From Micromonospora sp. WMMD1082 (GTDB taxonomy: Bacteria; Actinomycetota; Actinomycetes; Mycobacteriales; Micromonosporaceae), in assembly GCF_029626175.1 (NCBI RefSeq), contig NZ_JARUBM010000002.1:5659001-5723000 (forward strand): 64,000 bases of DNA, written 5' to 3'. Positions 55,032-62,737 of the stretch are shown here, in pieces (the first letter of the stretch is position 1; the number at the start of each line of letters is the position of its first letter). Both the position numbers and the translations under genes were made by a program. The notes under the pieces were generated by a model, which searched no databases, was not told the origin of the DNA, and was given only the letters and a program-made list of their open reading frames with translations.

Positions 55032-55768
55032 ACCTGGAGACACGGGCGCCGCTGGCGGACACCCTCGGCGTGCTGGAGACGGCGGCCCTGCTGCGCGAGC
55101 TGACCGCCGGCCTGATCGCCGTCGACGACTTCGACGAGGCGCTGTCCGCGCTGGTGCGGATCACCCGGGACGCGCTGGCCGGGGTCACCTGGTGCGGCTT
55201 CACCGCGCTGCGGGCCGGCGAGCCCGCCGGGGTGGCCGCCTCCGACCCCCGGTTGAGCGGGCTGGACGACCTGCGGTACGCCCTGGACACTCCGGCGCTG
55301 TCCGCGATCCGGCGTCGGGAGATGGTCGGCGCGGGGGACCTCGGCGCCGAAGCGCGCTGGCCGGCATGGACGCCCCGCGCCCGCGAGTGGGGCGTACGCG
55401 GGGTGATCTCGGCGCCCGTCGACATCGACGACCAGGTGATCGGTGCGATCAACCTCTACGCCGGTGAGTCCGACACGCTGACCGCCGGCCACCAGCTGAC
55501 CGCGATGCTGCTGGCCGAGCACGCCGGCCTGCTGCTGGCGGCGGTGCGCGACCGGGCCAGGCGCGCCGCGTTGACCGTGGAGCAGGACGCCGCGTTGCTC
55601 GGTGACGGCGTGATCGGCCAGGCCGTCGGTGTCGTCATGACCCAGCGCGGCTGCCCGGCCGAGGACGCCCTCGACGTGCTGCGCGGCGCGGCGGCGTCGC
55701 TGTCGATCCCGCTGCGGGAGGTGGCGGAGCGGCTGGTCCGCACGGTCTCCCGACCCCGGGACAACTAA
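55028..55768 (+). CDS. GAF-ANTAR RNA-binding antiterminator-type regulator
   Basis: 246 residues. The GAF domain spans residues about 15-170 (LIAVDDFDEALSALVRITRD, GVISAPVDIDDQVIGAINLY). The ANTAR domain follows: ALLGDGVIGQAVGVVMTQRG, CPAEDALDVLRGAAASLSIP, LREVAERLVRTV. ANTAR domains bind paired hairpins in nascent mRNA to prevent termination; the GAF domain would sense a small ligand. GTG at 55028 overlaps the stop of a 13-codon ORF. An upstream in-frame GTG/ATG has no better site. Confidence 0.9.
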   Translation: MNLETRAPLADTLGVLETAALLRELTAGLIAVDDFDEALSALVRITRDALAGVTWCGFTALRAGEPAGVAASDPRLSGLDDLRYALDTPALSAIRRREMVGAGDLGAEARWPAWTPRAREWGVRGVISAPVDIDDQVIGAINLYAGESDTLTAGHQLTAMLLAEHAGLLLAAVRDRARRAALTVEQDAALLGDGVIGQAVGVVMTQRGCPAEDALDVLRGAAASLSIPLREVAERLVRTVSRPRDN

Positions 55769-55845
55769 CGCGTGTCGTTTCGCCCGGGTGGCCCCCGGGT
55801 AGCACCCTGGACTCATGGGCTGAACCGATGACCAGGGGGACCACG

Positions 55846-56331
55846 ATGCAGAGCCGGCTGCGGGTGCAGGGACACCCCATCCAACCGATGCTGGTGACCT
55901 TCCCGTACGGGCTCTTCGTCTGCGCCGCCCTCTTCGACCTCGCCGACGTGGCCGGCGGCCCGGTCTTCCTGGGTGAGGTCGGCTACTGGACGGCGGTGGC
56001 CGCCCTGGTGGCGGCGGCGTTGACGACCCTCGCCGGGATGGTGGACCTGTGGGACGTGCCCCCGGACCGGACCCGCCGCACCGCGATCACCTTCAACCTG
56101 GTGAACGCCGGCATGGCCGGGCTGTTCCTGCTCTCCTGCCTGATCCGGGCCGACGCGTCGCACCGTGGGGCGTCGCCGGTGCTGCTGGTCGTCGAGCTGC
56201 TCGCCCTCGTCGTGGGCGGGCTGGGCGTACGGCTCGGCGCGCGGCTGATGCGCCACTTCGAGGCGGGCCATGGCGAGGCCGCCAGCTTCGACGCGCTGCG
56301 CGCGGTCGAGGCCCCCCGCCCCTGGCGTTAG
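55846..56331 (+). CDS. DUF2231-family membrane protein
   Basis: 161 residues from ATG at 55846 after AGGGGGACC; ATG at 55828 is also in frame. Four transmembrane segments, beginning with the family signature GHPIQPMLVTFPYGLFVCAA. The others are YWTAVAALVAAALTTLAGMV, ITFNLVNAGMAGLFLLSCLI and VLLVVELLALVVGGLGVRLG. DUF2231 proteins carry a conserved H-P-x-x-P-M-L/V motif and may bind heme or quinone, but the role is unproven. It is followed by a methyltransferase gene 63 bases downstream on the same strand. Confidence 0.88.
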   Translation: MQSRLRVQGHPIQPMLVTFPYGLFVCAALFDLADVAGGPVFLGEVGYWTAVAALVAAALTTLAGMVDLWDVPPDRTRRTAITFNLVNAGMAGLFLLSCLIRADASHRGASPVLLVVELLALVVGGLGVRLGARLMRHFEAGHGEAASFDALRAVEAPRPWR

Positions 56332-56394
56332 GGCCTGGCGCCTGCCGTCGGGAAAGGCGTTGCCGATGGGTTCCCGGGCGGGCACGCTGGGCCG

Positions 56395-57150
56395 GTGACG
56401 ACGGGGGCGCGCTTCGAGGAACTGATCGCCGAGGGCGCCGCCGCACCCGTGACGGGCTGGGGTTTCGACTGGCTCGCCGGCCGGGCCACCGAGGAGCGTC
56501 CGCCCTGGGGCTACGCCCGCCTGATGGCGGCGCGGATGTCGACCGTCGACGTGGCGTTGGACATCGACACCGGCGGGGGAGAGGTCCTCGCCGAGGTGCC
56601 GCACCCGCCCCGCCTGCTGACCGCGACCGAGGCGTGGCCGCCGAACGTGCCGGTGGCGCGGGCCAACCTGCGGCCGATCGGCGCGCGCGTGGTGGCGGTG
56701 GCCGCCGGCGCCCCGTTGCCGTTCCGCGACGCCGCGTTCGACCTGGTGGTCAGCCGGCATCCGGTACGCACCGACTGGCCGGAGGTGGCCCGGGTGCTGC
56801 GGACGGGTGGCACGTTCCTGTCCCAGCAGATCGGCCCCGGTACCGTGCGCGAACTCAGCGAGGCGATCATGGGCCCGTTGCCGCCGCCGGCACAGCGGCA
56901 CCCCGCGCAGGCGGTGGCCGCGGCCCGGGCCGCCGGTCTGACCGTGGTGGACCTGCGCGAGGCGACGCTGCGGACGGCCTTCCACGACATCGGCGCGGTG
57001 GTCTGGTTCCTGCGCAAGGTGGTCTGGACGGTGCCCGGTTTCACCGTGGCGGCGCACCGGCCGGCCCTGGCCCGGCTGCACGAGCGCATCCGCACCGGGG
57101 GCCCGTTCGTCGCCCACGCCCGACGGTTCCTCATCGAGGCCGTGCGGTAG
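56395..57150 (+). CDS. Class I SAM-dependent methyltransferase
   Basis: 251 residues from GTG at 56395. The SAM-binding motif is a degenerate VDVALDIDTGGGEVLAEV (motif I), with a second strand PNVPVARANLRPIGARVVAV, post-I AGAPLPFRDAAFDLVVSRHP and the motif near EVARVLRTGGTFLSQQIG. Typical of small ubiquinone-/small-molecule methyltransferases (Methyltransf_11). The acceptor is unknown. Codon use and length argue that it is real. It lies between DUF2231 and a converging ankyrin gene. Confidence 0.85.
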   Translation: MTTGARFEELIAEGAAAPVTGWGFDWLAGRATEERPPWGYARLMAARMSTVDVALDIDTGGGEVLAEVPHPPRLLTATEAWPPNVPVARANLRPIGARVVAVAAGAPLPFRDAAFDLVVSRHPVRTDWPEVARVLRTGGTFLSQQIGPGTVRELSEAIMGPLPPPAQRHPAQAVAAARAAGLTVVDLREATLRTAFHDIGAVVWFLRKVVWTVPGFTVAAHRPALARLHERIRTGGPFVAHARRFLIEAVR

Positions 57151-57171
57151 GGGCCGTGCGGTGGGCGGTGC

Positions 57172-57564
57172 TCAGGCGGGGCGCAGCAACGCGAGCATCT
57201 CGGGCAGGTCGAAGAACTGAGCGGTCTCCACGGCGGAGGGGTTGCCGCCGTCCGGATCGGCGCCGGCGTCGAGCAGCGCGCGTACCGCCTCGGTGTTCTT
57301 GCGGAACACGGCCGCGGCCAGCGCCGTCTGCCCCCGGTCGTTGGCGCGCGAGTGGTCGGCGCCGCGGGCCAGCAGCGCGGCGACGGTCTCCGGATGGGCG
57401 TGGTACGCCGCCAGGATCAGCAGGCTGTCGCCCTTCTCGTTGGTCAGGTCGACCGGCAGCCCCGCGTCGACGTACCCGGTCAGTTCCTCGGTCGCGCCGT
57501 CGCGCGCCAGGTCGAACATCCGGTGCGCGAACTCCAGGGTCTCGGCGTCGAGTTCATCGCTCAC
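57172..57564 (-). CDS. Ankyrin-repeat protein
   Basis: 130 residues, GTG start at 57564. Three to four ankyrin units are visible: GLPVDLTNEKGDSLLILAAY, HPETVAALLARGADHSRAND, RGQTALAAAVFRKNTEAVRA and LLDAGADPDGGNPSAVETAQ. The TPLHLA-like consensus is preserved (SLLILAAY, TALAAAVF). Such small cytoplasmic proteins mediate protein binding, sometimes protecting catalase as in AnkB. The partner here is unknown. Confidence 0.92.
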   Translation of the reverse strand: MSDELDAETLEFAHRMFDLARDGATEELTGYVDAGLPVDLTNEKGDSLLILAAYHAHPETVAALLARGADHSRANDRGQTALAAAVFRKNTEAVRALLDAGADPDGGNPSAVETAQFFDLPEMLALLRPA

Positions 57565-57655
57565 CGGTACAGGCTAGTCGTCGCCGCACCGCTGCTGGCG
57601 ACGGGTGGTTGACCTCGTTGGAGGGAACGGCGTCCCAACATTCAGGATTACCCAC

Positions 57656-57672
57656 TAAACCTATAGGGTTTA
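57656..57672 (+). promoter_or_regulatory. Palindromic operator upstream of the cysteine dioxygenase operon
   Basis: TAAACC (57656-57661), spacer TATAG, GGTTTA (57667-57672): a perfect 6-bp inverted repeat in an AT-rich patch 52 bases before the dioxygenase ATG. It is embedded in CACTAAACCTATAGGGTTTA, which resembles sites for Rrf2-family sulfur regulators. Identification of the factor is a guess. Confidence 0.55.
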
Positions 57673-57723
57673 CCGCCTAGACTGGCCGCGACACCAGTCG
57701 TCGACCCGTTCGTGAGGGAACCC

Positions 57724-58185
57724 ATGTCTGCCCTGCTCACTGCCGAGCCGGACCTGCTCGCCATCGCGCGGCGGTGGGCCGCCGATCCCGACCGCTGGCC
57801 GGTGCCGTTGCGCTTCGACCCGAGCAGCCGCTGGTACGCGCGGCTCGACGCGGACGGCCGGCACGAGGTGTGGGCGCTGAGCTGGTTGCCCGGGCAGGGC
57901 ACCGACCTGCACGACCACGGTGGCTCCTCCGGCGCCTTCCTGGTCGCCTCGGGCACCCTCACCGAGGAGACGGTCAGCGGCGGCCGGTTGCGTCCACACC
58001 TGCTGACCCCCGGCTCCGGTCGGCGGTTCGGTCCCCGGCATGTGCACGTGGTGACCAACCGGCACGCCGATCCGGCGGTCAGCGTCCACGTCTACCGCCC
58101 GGCCCTGCGCCGGATGACCCGCTATCACCTCGCGGAGGGCCGGCTGCGGGTGGCCGAGGTGGCCGAGGCAGGCGTGGCATGGTGA
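57724..58185 (+). CDS. Cysteine dioxygenase
   Basis: 153 residues, cupin fold. It oxidises L-cysteine to cysteine sulfinate with O2 and Fe(II). Metal ligands H63 and H65 are in GTDLHDHGGSSGAFLV; the third is H108 (or H106) in GPRHVHVVTN. As in thiol dioxygenases, the usual cupin Glu is replaced, consistent with the family. ATG at 57724 after GAGGGAA. The rhodanese gene follows 68 bases later, so both likely serve cysteine and sulfane-sulfur breakdown under one palindromic operator. Confidence 0.93.
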   Translation: MSALLTAEPDLLAIARRWAADPDRWPVPLRFDPSSRWYARLDADGRHEVWALSWLPGQGTDLHDHGGSSGAFLVASGTLTEETVSGGRLRPHLLTPGSGRRFGPRHVHVVTNRHADPAVSVHVYRPALRRMTRYHLAEGRLRVAEVAEAGVAW

Positions 58186-58253
58186 TCTCCGAGCGTCCCG
58201 TCGCCCCGCCGTCCGGGCGCCGCGCAGCCGCACTTCCTGGAAGGAACCCGATA

Positions 58254-58739
58254 ATGTCCCAGACCGACCCCGCTCACTGTCCGGTGCCGCCCCCGGGCTC
58301 CCGGGGAATCGACGAGATCCTGGCCGCCGCCCGGGCCCGACTCGACCGACTCGATCCGGAGCAGGCGCACCTGGCGTACCGGGGCGGCGCCCTACTGGTC
58401 GACATCCGCCCCGCCGCGCAGCAGGGCGCGCACGGCACCGTGCCCGGCGCGCTCGCCATCGAGCGCAACGTGCTGGAGTGGCGCCTCGACCCGCGCTGCC
58501 CGGCCCGGCTGCCCGAGGCGGTCGGCTACGACCTGCCCGTGGTGGTCCTCTGCCAGGAGGGTTACACCTCGTCGCTGGCCGCCGCCGCGTTGCAGGATCT
58601 CGGGCTGCACCGGGCCACCGACGTGGTCGGCGGCTTCGCCGCCTGGCGGATCGCCGGCCTGCCCGTGCTCGGTCCCACCCCGCCGTCCCGCCCGTCCACC
58701 CTCGCGCCCCCGGCGATCGCCGGCCGGGCGTCCCGCTGA
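58254..58739 (+). CDS. Rhodanese-domain sulfurtransferase
   Basis: 161 residues from ATG at 58254, which has GGAAGGAA upstream; an earlier in-frame ATG at 58179 overlaps the dioxygenase gene and lacks a site. A single rhodanese domain: AYRGGALLVDIRPAAQQGAH, GTVPGALAIERNVLEWRLDP, and catalytic C100 in VVVLCQEGYTSSLAAAALQD. It moves sulfane sulfur to an acceptor such as cyanide or thiol. A Pro/Ser-rich tail ends the protein. Operon with cysteine dioxygenase. Confidence 0.92.
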   Translation: MSQTDPAHCPVPPPGSRGIDEILAAARARLDRLDPEQAHLAYRGGALLVDIRPAAQQGAHGTVPGALAIERNVLEWRLDPRCPARLPEAVGYDLPVVVLCQEGYTSSLAAAALQDLGLHRATDVVGGFAAWRIAGLPVLGPTPPSRPSTLAPPAIAGRASR

Positions 58740-58785
58740 CCGCCACGCCCCACCCGGGCGTGGCGGTAGTCCCCAGGAGGCCATC

Positions 58786-59313
58786 ATGTCCGTCGTCACC
58801 ATCGGGCCGCGCCAGCACCCGCCGCGCCGCACCAACCGGGCCCGGCTGGTGCGGCCGCGCACCGGGCCGACCCTGACCATCACCGTCGACCTCACCTCGG
58901 GGTCGGTGAGCCCGCGCCTGAACCGCCTGCTCGAACTGCTGAGCGAGATCGCCGAGTCGGGCGAGGGGCGGCTGTCGCAGGGCGAGGTCGTGGATCGGGC
59001 CCCCGGTGAGGATCCGCACGCCGTGCGGATCCTCACCGGGCCGCGCACCGTGCGCCAGGGGGACCGGGAGATCCCGCTGACCAGGATCGAGTACGACCTG
59101 CTGCTCTTCCTGGCCGAGCGGCCCCGACGGGTCTTCACCCGGCTGCAACTGCTCAACTCGGTCTGGGGCTACGACCACGCGGTGGCCCGCACCGTCGACG
59201 TGCACGTCCGCCGGCTACGGGCCAAGCTGGGCGTCGACGCGCCGCTGCTGACCACCGTGCACGGCATCGGCTACCGCCTCGCCGACGACGCTCGGGTGAC
59301 CATCGAATCCTGA
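58786..59313 (+). CDS. Receiver-less OmpR-type winged-helix regulator (paralog 1)
   Basis: 175 residues, start ATG 58786 after AGGAGG. An N-terminal basic and beta-rich segment of about 85 residues replaces the receiver domain. The C-terminal half is a full OmpR/PhoB effector domain: [60 protein letters not shown] and HGIGYRLADD. No phosphorylation Asp exists, so control must be by expression, ligand or partner. A 39-bp palindrome (59002-59040) lies in its coding sequence. Its paralog follows at 59680. Confidence 0.9.
   Translation: MSVVTIGPRQHPPRRTNRARLVRPRTGPTLTITVDLTSGSVSPRLNRLLELLSEIAESGEGRLSQGEVVDRAPGEDPHAVRILTGPRTVRQGDREIPLTRIEYDLLLFLAERPRRVFTRLQLLNSVWGYDHAVARTVDVHVRRLRAKLGVDAPLLTTVHGIGYRLADDARVTIES
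59002..59040. repeat. 39-bp near-perfect palindrome inside a coding region
   Basis: CCCGGTGAGGATCCGCACG (59002-59020), one central base, then its exact complement (59022-59040). It encodes PGEDPHAVRILTG in the middle of paralog 1. A chance 19-bp match is very unlikely. On RNA it would make a hairpin whose last pairs include the GGTGAGGAT region; on DNA it is an ideal dimer binding site. Confidence 0.9.
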
Positions 59314-59679
59314 GCCGTAGCCGAGCCGAGCCGCGTGGCGGCGCGACGCGGCGCAGCCCGATCCGGGCGGCGTCGCGCTGTCCCGTACGCGTGACAGTCG
59401 GGCGCCTGGGAGCGTGATCAGCCGACGTCGTGCCCGGTGCGGGTCACCCGGCCGAGGGAACGCGAGGCGCCGCGACGACCCCCCGTATCAGGTCAACTTC
59501 CCGACTCTGCTGTAATCATCTGGCCTCGTACGCAGAGCGAGTGGTCGGCTCCGATGTGTCGGTCAATTGTCACATTCATGCAACGCGGCCGCCCCTTGAC
59601 CCTTGCACGAGCGCCGGGAAGCATCGATAAGGCGGCGTCCCGGGGCCGTGGGGAAAACCCGGACCAGCCAAGGAGGACC
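59314..59679 (+). other. Intergenic region between the two winged-helix paralogs
   Basis: 366 bases. The first part has a terminator-like hairpin (59341-59378). From about 59470 the sequence becomes less GC-rich (TGTAATCATC, TCAATTGTCACATTCATGCA) and probably holds the promoter of the second paralog. No other gene is apparent. Confidence 0.45.
59341..59378 (+). terminator. Nested hairpin after winged-helix paralog 1
   Basis: GCGCGACGC (59341-59349) pairs with GCGTCGCGC (59370-59378), and inside it GCCC (59356-59359) pairs with GGGC (59365-59368). It begins 28 bases after the stop codon. Confidence 0.6.
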
Positions 59680-60288
59680 ATGTCGGTCAGCCCCGCATCG
59701 TCGCGCGCCGGATGGCATACGTCCCAACCCGCGCTGCCCGGTCGACCTCCCGGCGGTCAACGCCGTCCCACCAACACCGCCACGGCGGTGCTCACGGTCA
59801 CCCTGTCCATCCCGCTCGCCTGCGAAGAGTCGCTGACCCCGGCGGCGCGGCGCCTGCTGGACGCGGCCCGGGAGATGCTGGAGCGGGGCGAGGGCACCAT
59901 CACCGCCGTCCCGGTGGTCCCGGAGCGGCGCACCGAGGCGGTGCCGGCGGGGCGTACGCCGTCGCGGCAGTTCGCCGGGACCATCCCCACCCTGCACATC
60001 CTGGCCTCGTCCCGGTCGGTGCTGCGCGACGGCGAGCCGCTGCCGTTGACCCGGCTGGAGTTCGACCTGCTGCTGCACCTGGTCGCGCATCCCCGGCGGG
60101 TCTTCACCCGGCTCCAGCTGCTCAACGCGGTCTGGGGCTACGAGCACGCCGGCGTCCGCACGGTCGACGTGCACGTCCGCCGGCTGCGGGGCAAGGTCGG
60201 CGTGGACGTCCCCCTGGTCACCACCGTCTACGGCGTCGGCTACCGGCTGGCCGACGACGCCCGGGTCACCCTCGACCGCGCCGGCTGA
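59680..60288 (+). CDS. Receiver-less OmpR-type winged-helix regulator (paralog 2)
   Basis: 202 residues from ATG at 59680, preceded by AAGGAGG. The N-terminus is longer and low-complexity (Ser/Pro/Arg), then a segment [20 protein letters not shown] similar in layout to paralog 1. The effector domain is nearly the same: [60 protein letters not shown] and [10 protein letters not shown]. The DNA-recognition helix region is almost identical, so both may bind the same sites, and either could repress or compete with the other. Confidence 0.9.
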   Translation: MSVSPASSRAGWHTSQPALPGRPPGGQRRPTNTATAVLTVTLSIPLACEESLTPAARRLLDAAREMLERGEGTITAVPVVPERRTEAVPAGRTPSRQFAGTIPTLHILASSRSVLRDGEPLPLTRLEFDLLLHLVAHPRRVFTRLQLLNAVWGYEHAGVRTVDVHVRRLRGKVGVDVPLVTTVYGVGYRLADDARVTLDRAG

Positions 60289-60415
60289 CCGGGCTCCATC
60301 CTCGACCGCACCGGCCCCCCGGTCCACGCGCGACCGCGCCGGCCGAGCGCCCGTGGGCCGGACCGGCTGCGAGGTCCCCGGTGACCGCCCGCCGGTGACC
60401 GGGCACGATGGTCGG

Positions 60416-61084
60416 ATGCGCGTGCGTCCCATCTCACCGCAGCTCCTGGTCGCCGAGCTGGCCGAACGGCTGGCCGGCACCGAGCCGGCCGGACCGCTCG
60501 CCGGCACCGGCCCGGCCGGACGGCTTCGGGTCGCCGTGGACGGTGCTCCCGCCGCCGGCCCCGACCAGCTGGCCGCCGCGCTGATCGACCCGCTGCGCGC
60601 CCTCGGCCGCCCGGTGCTGCACGTACGGGCGGACGACTTCCTGCGACCCGCCTCGGTACGCCTGGAACGGGGCCGGCACAACCCGGACGCGTACTACGAG
60701 GGCTGGGTCGACGACGCCGGCCTGCGCCGCGAGGTGCTGGATCCGGCCGGACCGGGCGGGACGGGGCGACTGCTGCCCTCGCTCTGGGACGCTCAAGCCG
60801 ATCGGGCCAGCCGGGCCGCGTACGTCGCACTGCCACCCGGCGGGGTGGTGCTGGTCAGCGGCACCTTCCTGCTCGGCGGCGGGCTGCCGTTCGAGGTGGT
60901 CGTACACCTGGAGATGTCACCGGCCGCGCTGGACCGGCGCACCGATCCCGAGCTGGCGTGGACGCTGCCCGCGTTCGACCGGTACGCCGCCGAGGTGGCC
61001 CCGGCGAGCTTCGCCGACGTGGTGGTCCGGGTCGACGACCCCCGCCGCCCGGCGCTGGTGGAATCCACCGACGGGGCGGTTTGA
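60416..61084 (+). CDS. Uridine-kinase-like P-loop protein with degenerate Walker A
   Basis: 222 residues from ATG at 60416. The fold order follows uridine kinase-type NMP kinases (DDFLRPASVRLERGRHNPDA, YYEGWVDDAGLRREVLD, VVLVSGTFLLGGGLPFEVVV, SFADVVVRVDDP). The phosphate-binding loop, normally GxxGxGKS, is VAVDGAPAAGPDQLAA and lacks the Lys and second Gly. An inactive or altered kinase, or a nucleotide-binding regulator, is possible. The N-terminus contains two copies of AGTxPAG. Neighbours give no clear pathway. Confidence 0.7.
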   Translation: MRVRPISPQLLVAELAERLAGTEPAGPLAGTGPAGRLRVAVDGAPAAGPDQLAAALIDPLRALGRPVLHVRADDFLRPASVRLERGRHNPDAYYEGWVDDAGLRREVLDPAGPGGTGRLLPSLWDAQADRASRAAYVALPPGGVVLVSGTFLLGGGLPFEVVVHLEMSPAALDRRTDPELAWTLPAFDRYAAEVAPASFADVVVRVDDPRRPALVESTDGAV

Positions 61085-61206
61085 GCCACGGGCGCGGGGG
61101 GTATTCGCGGGGCTCACAGCGCCTGGGTGTGATCACTTGGGCGGTATGACCGGGTGGGGACAGCCCCGCCCGCGATGATGACGAGGCCCAGGAAAGGCAG
61201 GCAGCG

Positions 61207-61605
61207 ATGCTCGTCCACGACACGGTCGGCACGGGCCGATCCCAGGCGGAGATCGACCAGATCCGGCTCTCTCTGCAGGCCCGCCACGACGAGCTGTCCG
61301 CGGAGTACGAGCAGGCGGTGCAGCAGAGCCAGGTGCTGCGGCTGGTCGAGGTCGGCGACACCGCCGGCGACGACCAGGCCGACAGCGGCACCAAGACGGC
61401 CGAGCGGGACACCGCGCAGTCGTTGCTGCGGACCATCCTCGACCGTCGCGCCCAGTACGAGCACGCGCTGACCCGCCTCGACGAGGGCACCTACGGCTTC
61501 TGCGAGGGCTGCACCGCGCCCATTCCGGTCGAGCGGCTGGAGATCTTCCCGTCGGCCACCACCTGTGTGACCTGCAAGCAGACCCGCGAGCGCCGGGCAG
61601 CCTGA
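61207..61605 (+). CDS. TraR/DksA-type zinc-finger protein
   Basis: 132 residues. A long coiled-coil region (RSQAEIDQIRLSLQARHDEL to RTILDRRAQYEHALTRLDE) leads to the C4 zinc finger with C99-x-x-C102 and C120-x-x-C123 (GFCEGC, TTCVTCKQ). DksA/TraR proteins enter the RNA polymerase secondary channel; actinobacterial members may act in stress and ppGpp-linked control, though CarD often replaces them. ATG at 61207. Confidence 0.9.
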   Translation: MLVHDTVGTGRSQAEIDQIRLSLQARHDELSAEYEQAVQQSQVLRLVEVGDTAGDDQADSGTKTAERDTAQSLLRTILDRRAQYEHALTRLDEGTYGFCEGCTAPIPVERLEIFPSATTCVTCKQTRERRAA

Positions 61606-61650
61606 GCGGCAGCGGTTGCCGGGCGGTCCGGAGCGCGGTGAACTTCACCC

Positions 61651-62520
61651 ATGGGCGAGATCAGGGTGGGCACGGCGTCTTGGACCGACCGGACGCTACT
61701 GGACTCCGGCTGGTACCCGCAGACGGCCGACACGCCCGAGAAGCGGCTGGCGTACTACGCGCGCCAGTTCCCGCTGGTCGAGGTCGACGCCACCTACTAC
61801 TCGCCGCCCGCCGAACGCACGGCGCGGCTGTGGGCCGAGCGCACCCCGGCCGGCTTCACCTTCAACGTCAAGGCGTTCAGCCTGCTCACCGGCCACCCCA
61901 CCAAGGTCAGTGCCCTCTACAAGGACCTGCGGCCGGAGACCGACAAGCGCAACCTCTACCCGGACGACCTGCCGCCGCAGGCGTACGAGGAGGTCTGGAC
62001 GCGGTTCCTCAGCGCCCTCGACCCGCTGGTCGAGGCGGGCAAGCTCGGCGCGCTGCTGTTCCAGTTCCCGCCCTGGTTCACCATCCGGCGGGACAACAAG
62101 CAGTACCTGCTGGAGGTGACCGCACGCTGCGCGCCGCTGCGACCGGTCTTCGAGTTCCGGCACGCCTCCTGGTTCGACGGGGACAACGCCGAGGAGACCC
62201 TCTGCTTCCTGCGCGAACACCGGCTGGCGTACGTCAGCGTGGACATGCCGCAGGGCCACCGCTCGTCGATCCCGCCGGTGCTGGCCGCCACCTCGGATCT
62301 CGCGGTGGTCCGTTTCCACGGCCACAGTGACCGGTGGACCAGCAAGGACATCCACGAGAAGTTCGGCTACCACTACTCCGAACGGGAGCTACGCGACTGG
62401 GCCCCCAAACTCCGCGAACTGGCCGACGAGACACGGCAGACCCACGTCCTCATGAACAACTGCTACCGCGACTACGCCCAGACCAACGCCAGCACGCTGA
62501 AAGGGCTACTGACCAGCTGA
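61651..62520 (+). CDS. DUF72-family TIM-barrel protein
   Basis: 289 residues, full length for the family. Characteristic blocks: GEIRVGTASWTDRTLLDSGW, FPLVEVDATYYSPPAERTAR, GFTFNVKAFSLLTGHPTK, GALLFQFPPWFTIRRDN, VFEFRHASWFD and VLMNNCYRDYAQTNASTLKG. The barrel resembles YecE proteins; no enzymatic activity is established, although a sugar- or nucleotide-type substrate is suspected. Start ATG 61651. A conserved genomic hairpin element follows. Confidence 0.92.
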   Translation: MGEIRVGTASWTDRTLLDSGWYPQTADTPEKRLAYYARQFPLVEVDATYYSPPAERTARLWAERTPAGFTFNVKAFSLLTGHPTKVSALYKDLRPETDKRNLYPDDLPPQAYEEVWTRFLSALDPLVEAGKLGALLFQFPPWFTIRRDNKQYLLEVTARCAPLRPVFEFRHASWFDGDNAEETLCFLREHRLAYVSVDMPQGHRSSIPPVLAATSDLAVVRFHGHSDRWTSKDIHEKFGYHYSERELRDWAPKLRELADETRQTHVLMNNCYRDYAQTNASTLKGLLTS

Positions 62521-62558
62521 GACGCTGATCGGCGAGTCGCTTCAACATGTCGGCCCGC

Positions 62559-62611
62559 GAGATCTTGGTACGAAGTCGCCCCCTCCAGGGGCTGTTCGGC
62601 ACCAAGATCTC
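62559..62611. repeat. Dispersed hairpin element with GAGATCTTGGT ends (family C)
   Basis: GAGATCTTGGT (62559-62569) pairs with ACCAAGATCTC (62601-62611). Inside, CGAA (62571-62574) pairs with TTCG (62595-62598), and GCCCC (62578-62582) pairs with GGGGC (62588-62592). The result is a 53-base, three-step hairpin with small internal loops. It lies 39 bases past the DUF72 stop and probably ends that transcript. I recall like elements in other Micromonospora genomes but cannot check. Confidence 0.8.
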
Positions 62612-62737
62612 TCAGCACGCCCAGACTCCTGCTGGCGCGGACGGTGACGTGATGCGTCCGAGGCGAGTACCGTCCGATACGGCAGCCCGCCGGGTAGCGG
62701 CCGGCCGTCGCCCAGCCCTCTACCTGGGAGTCCTGCC

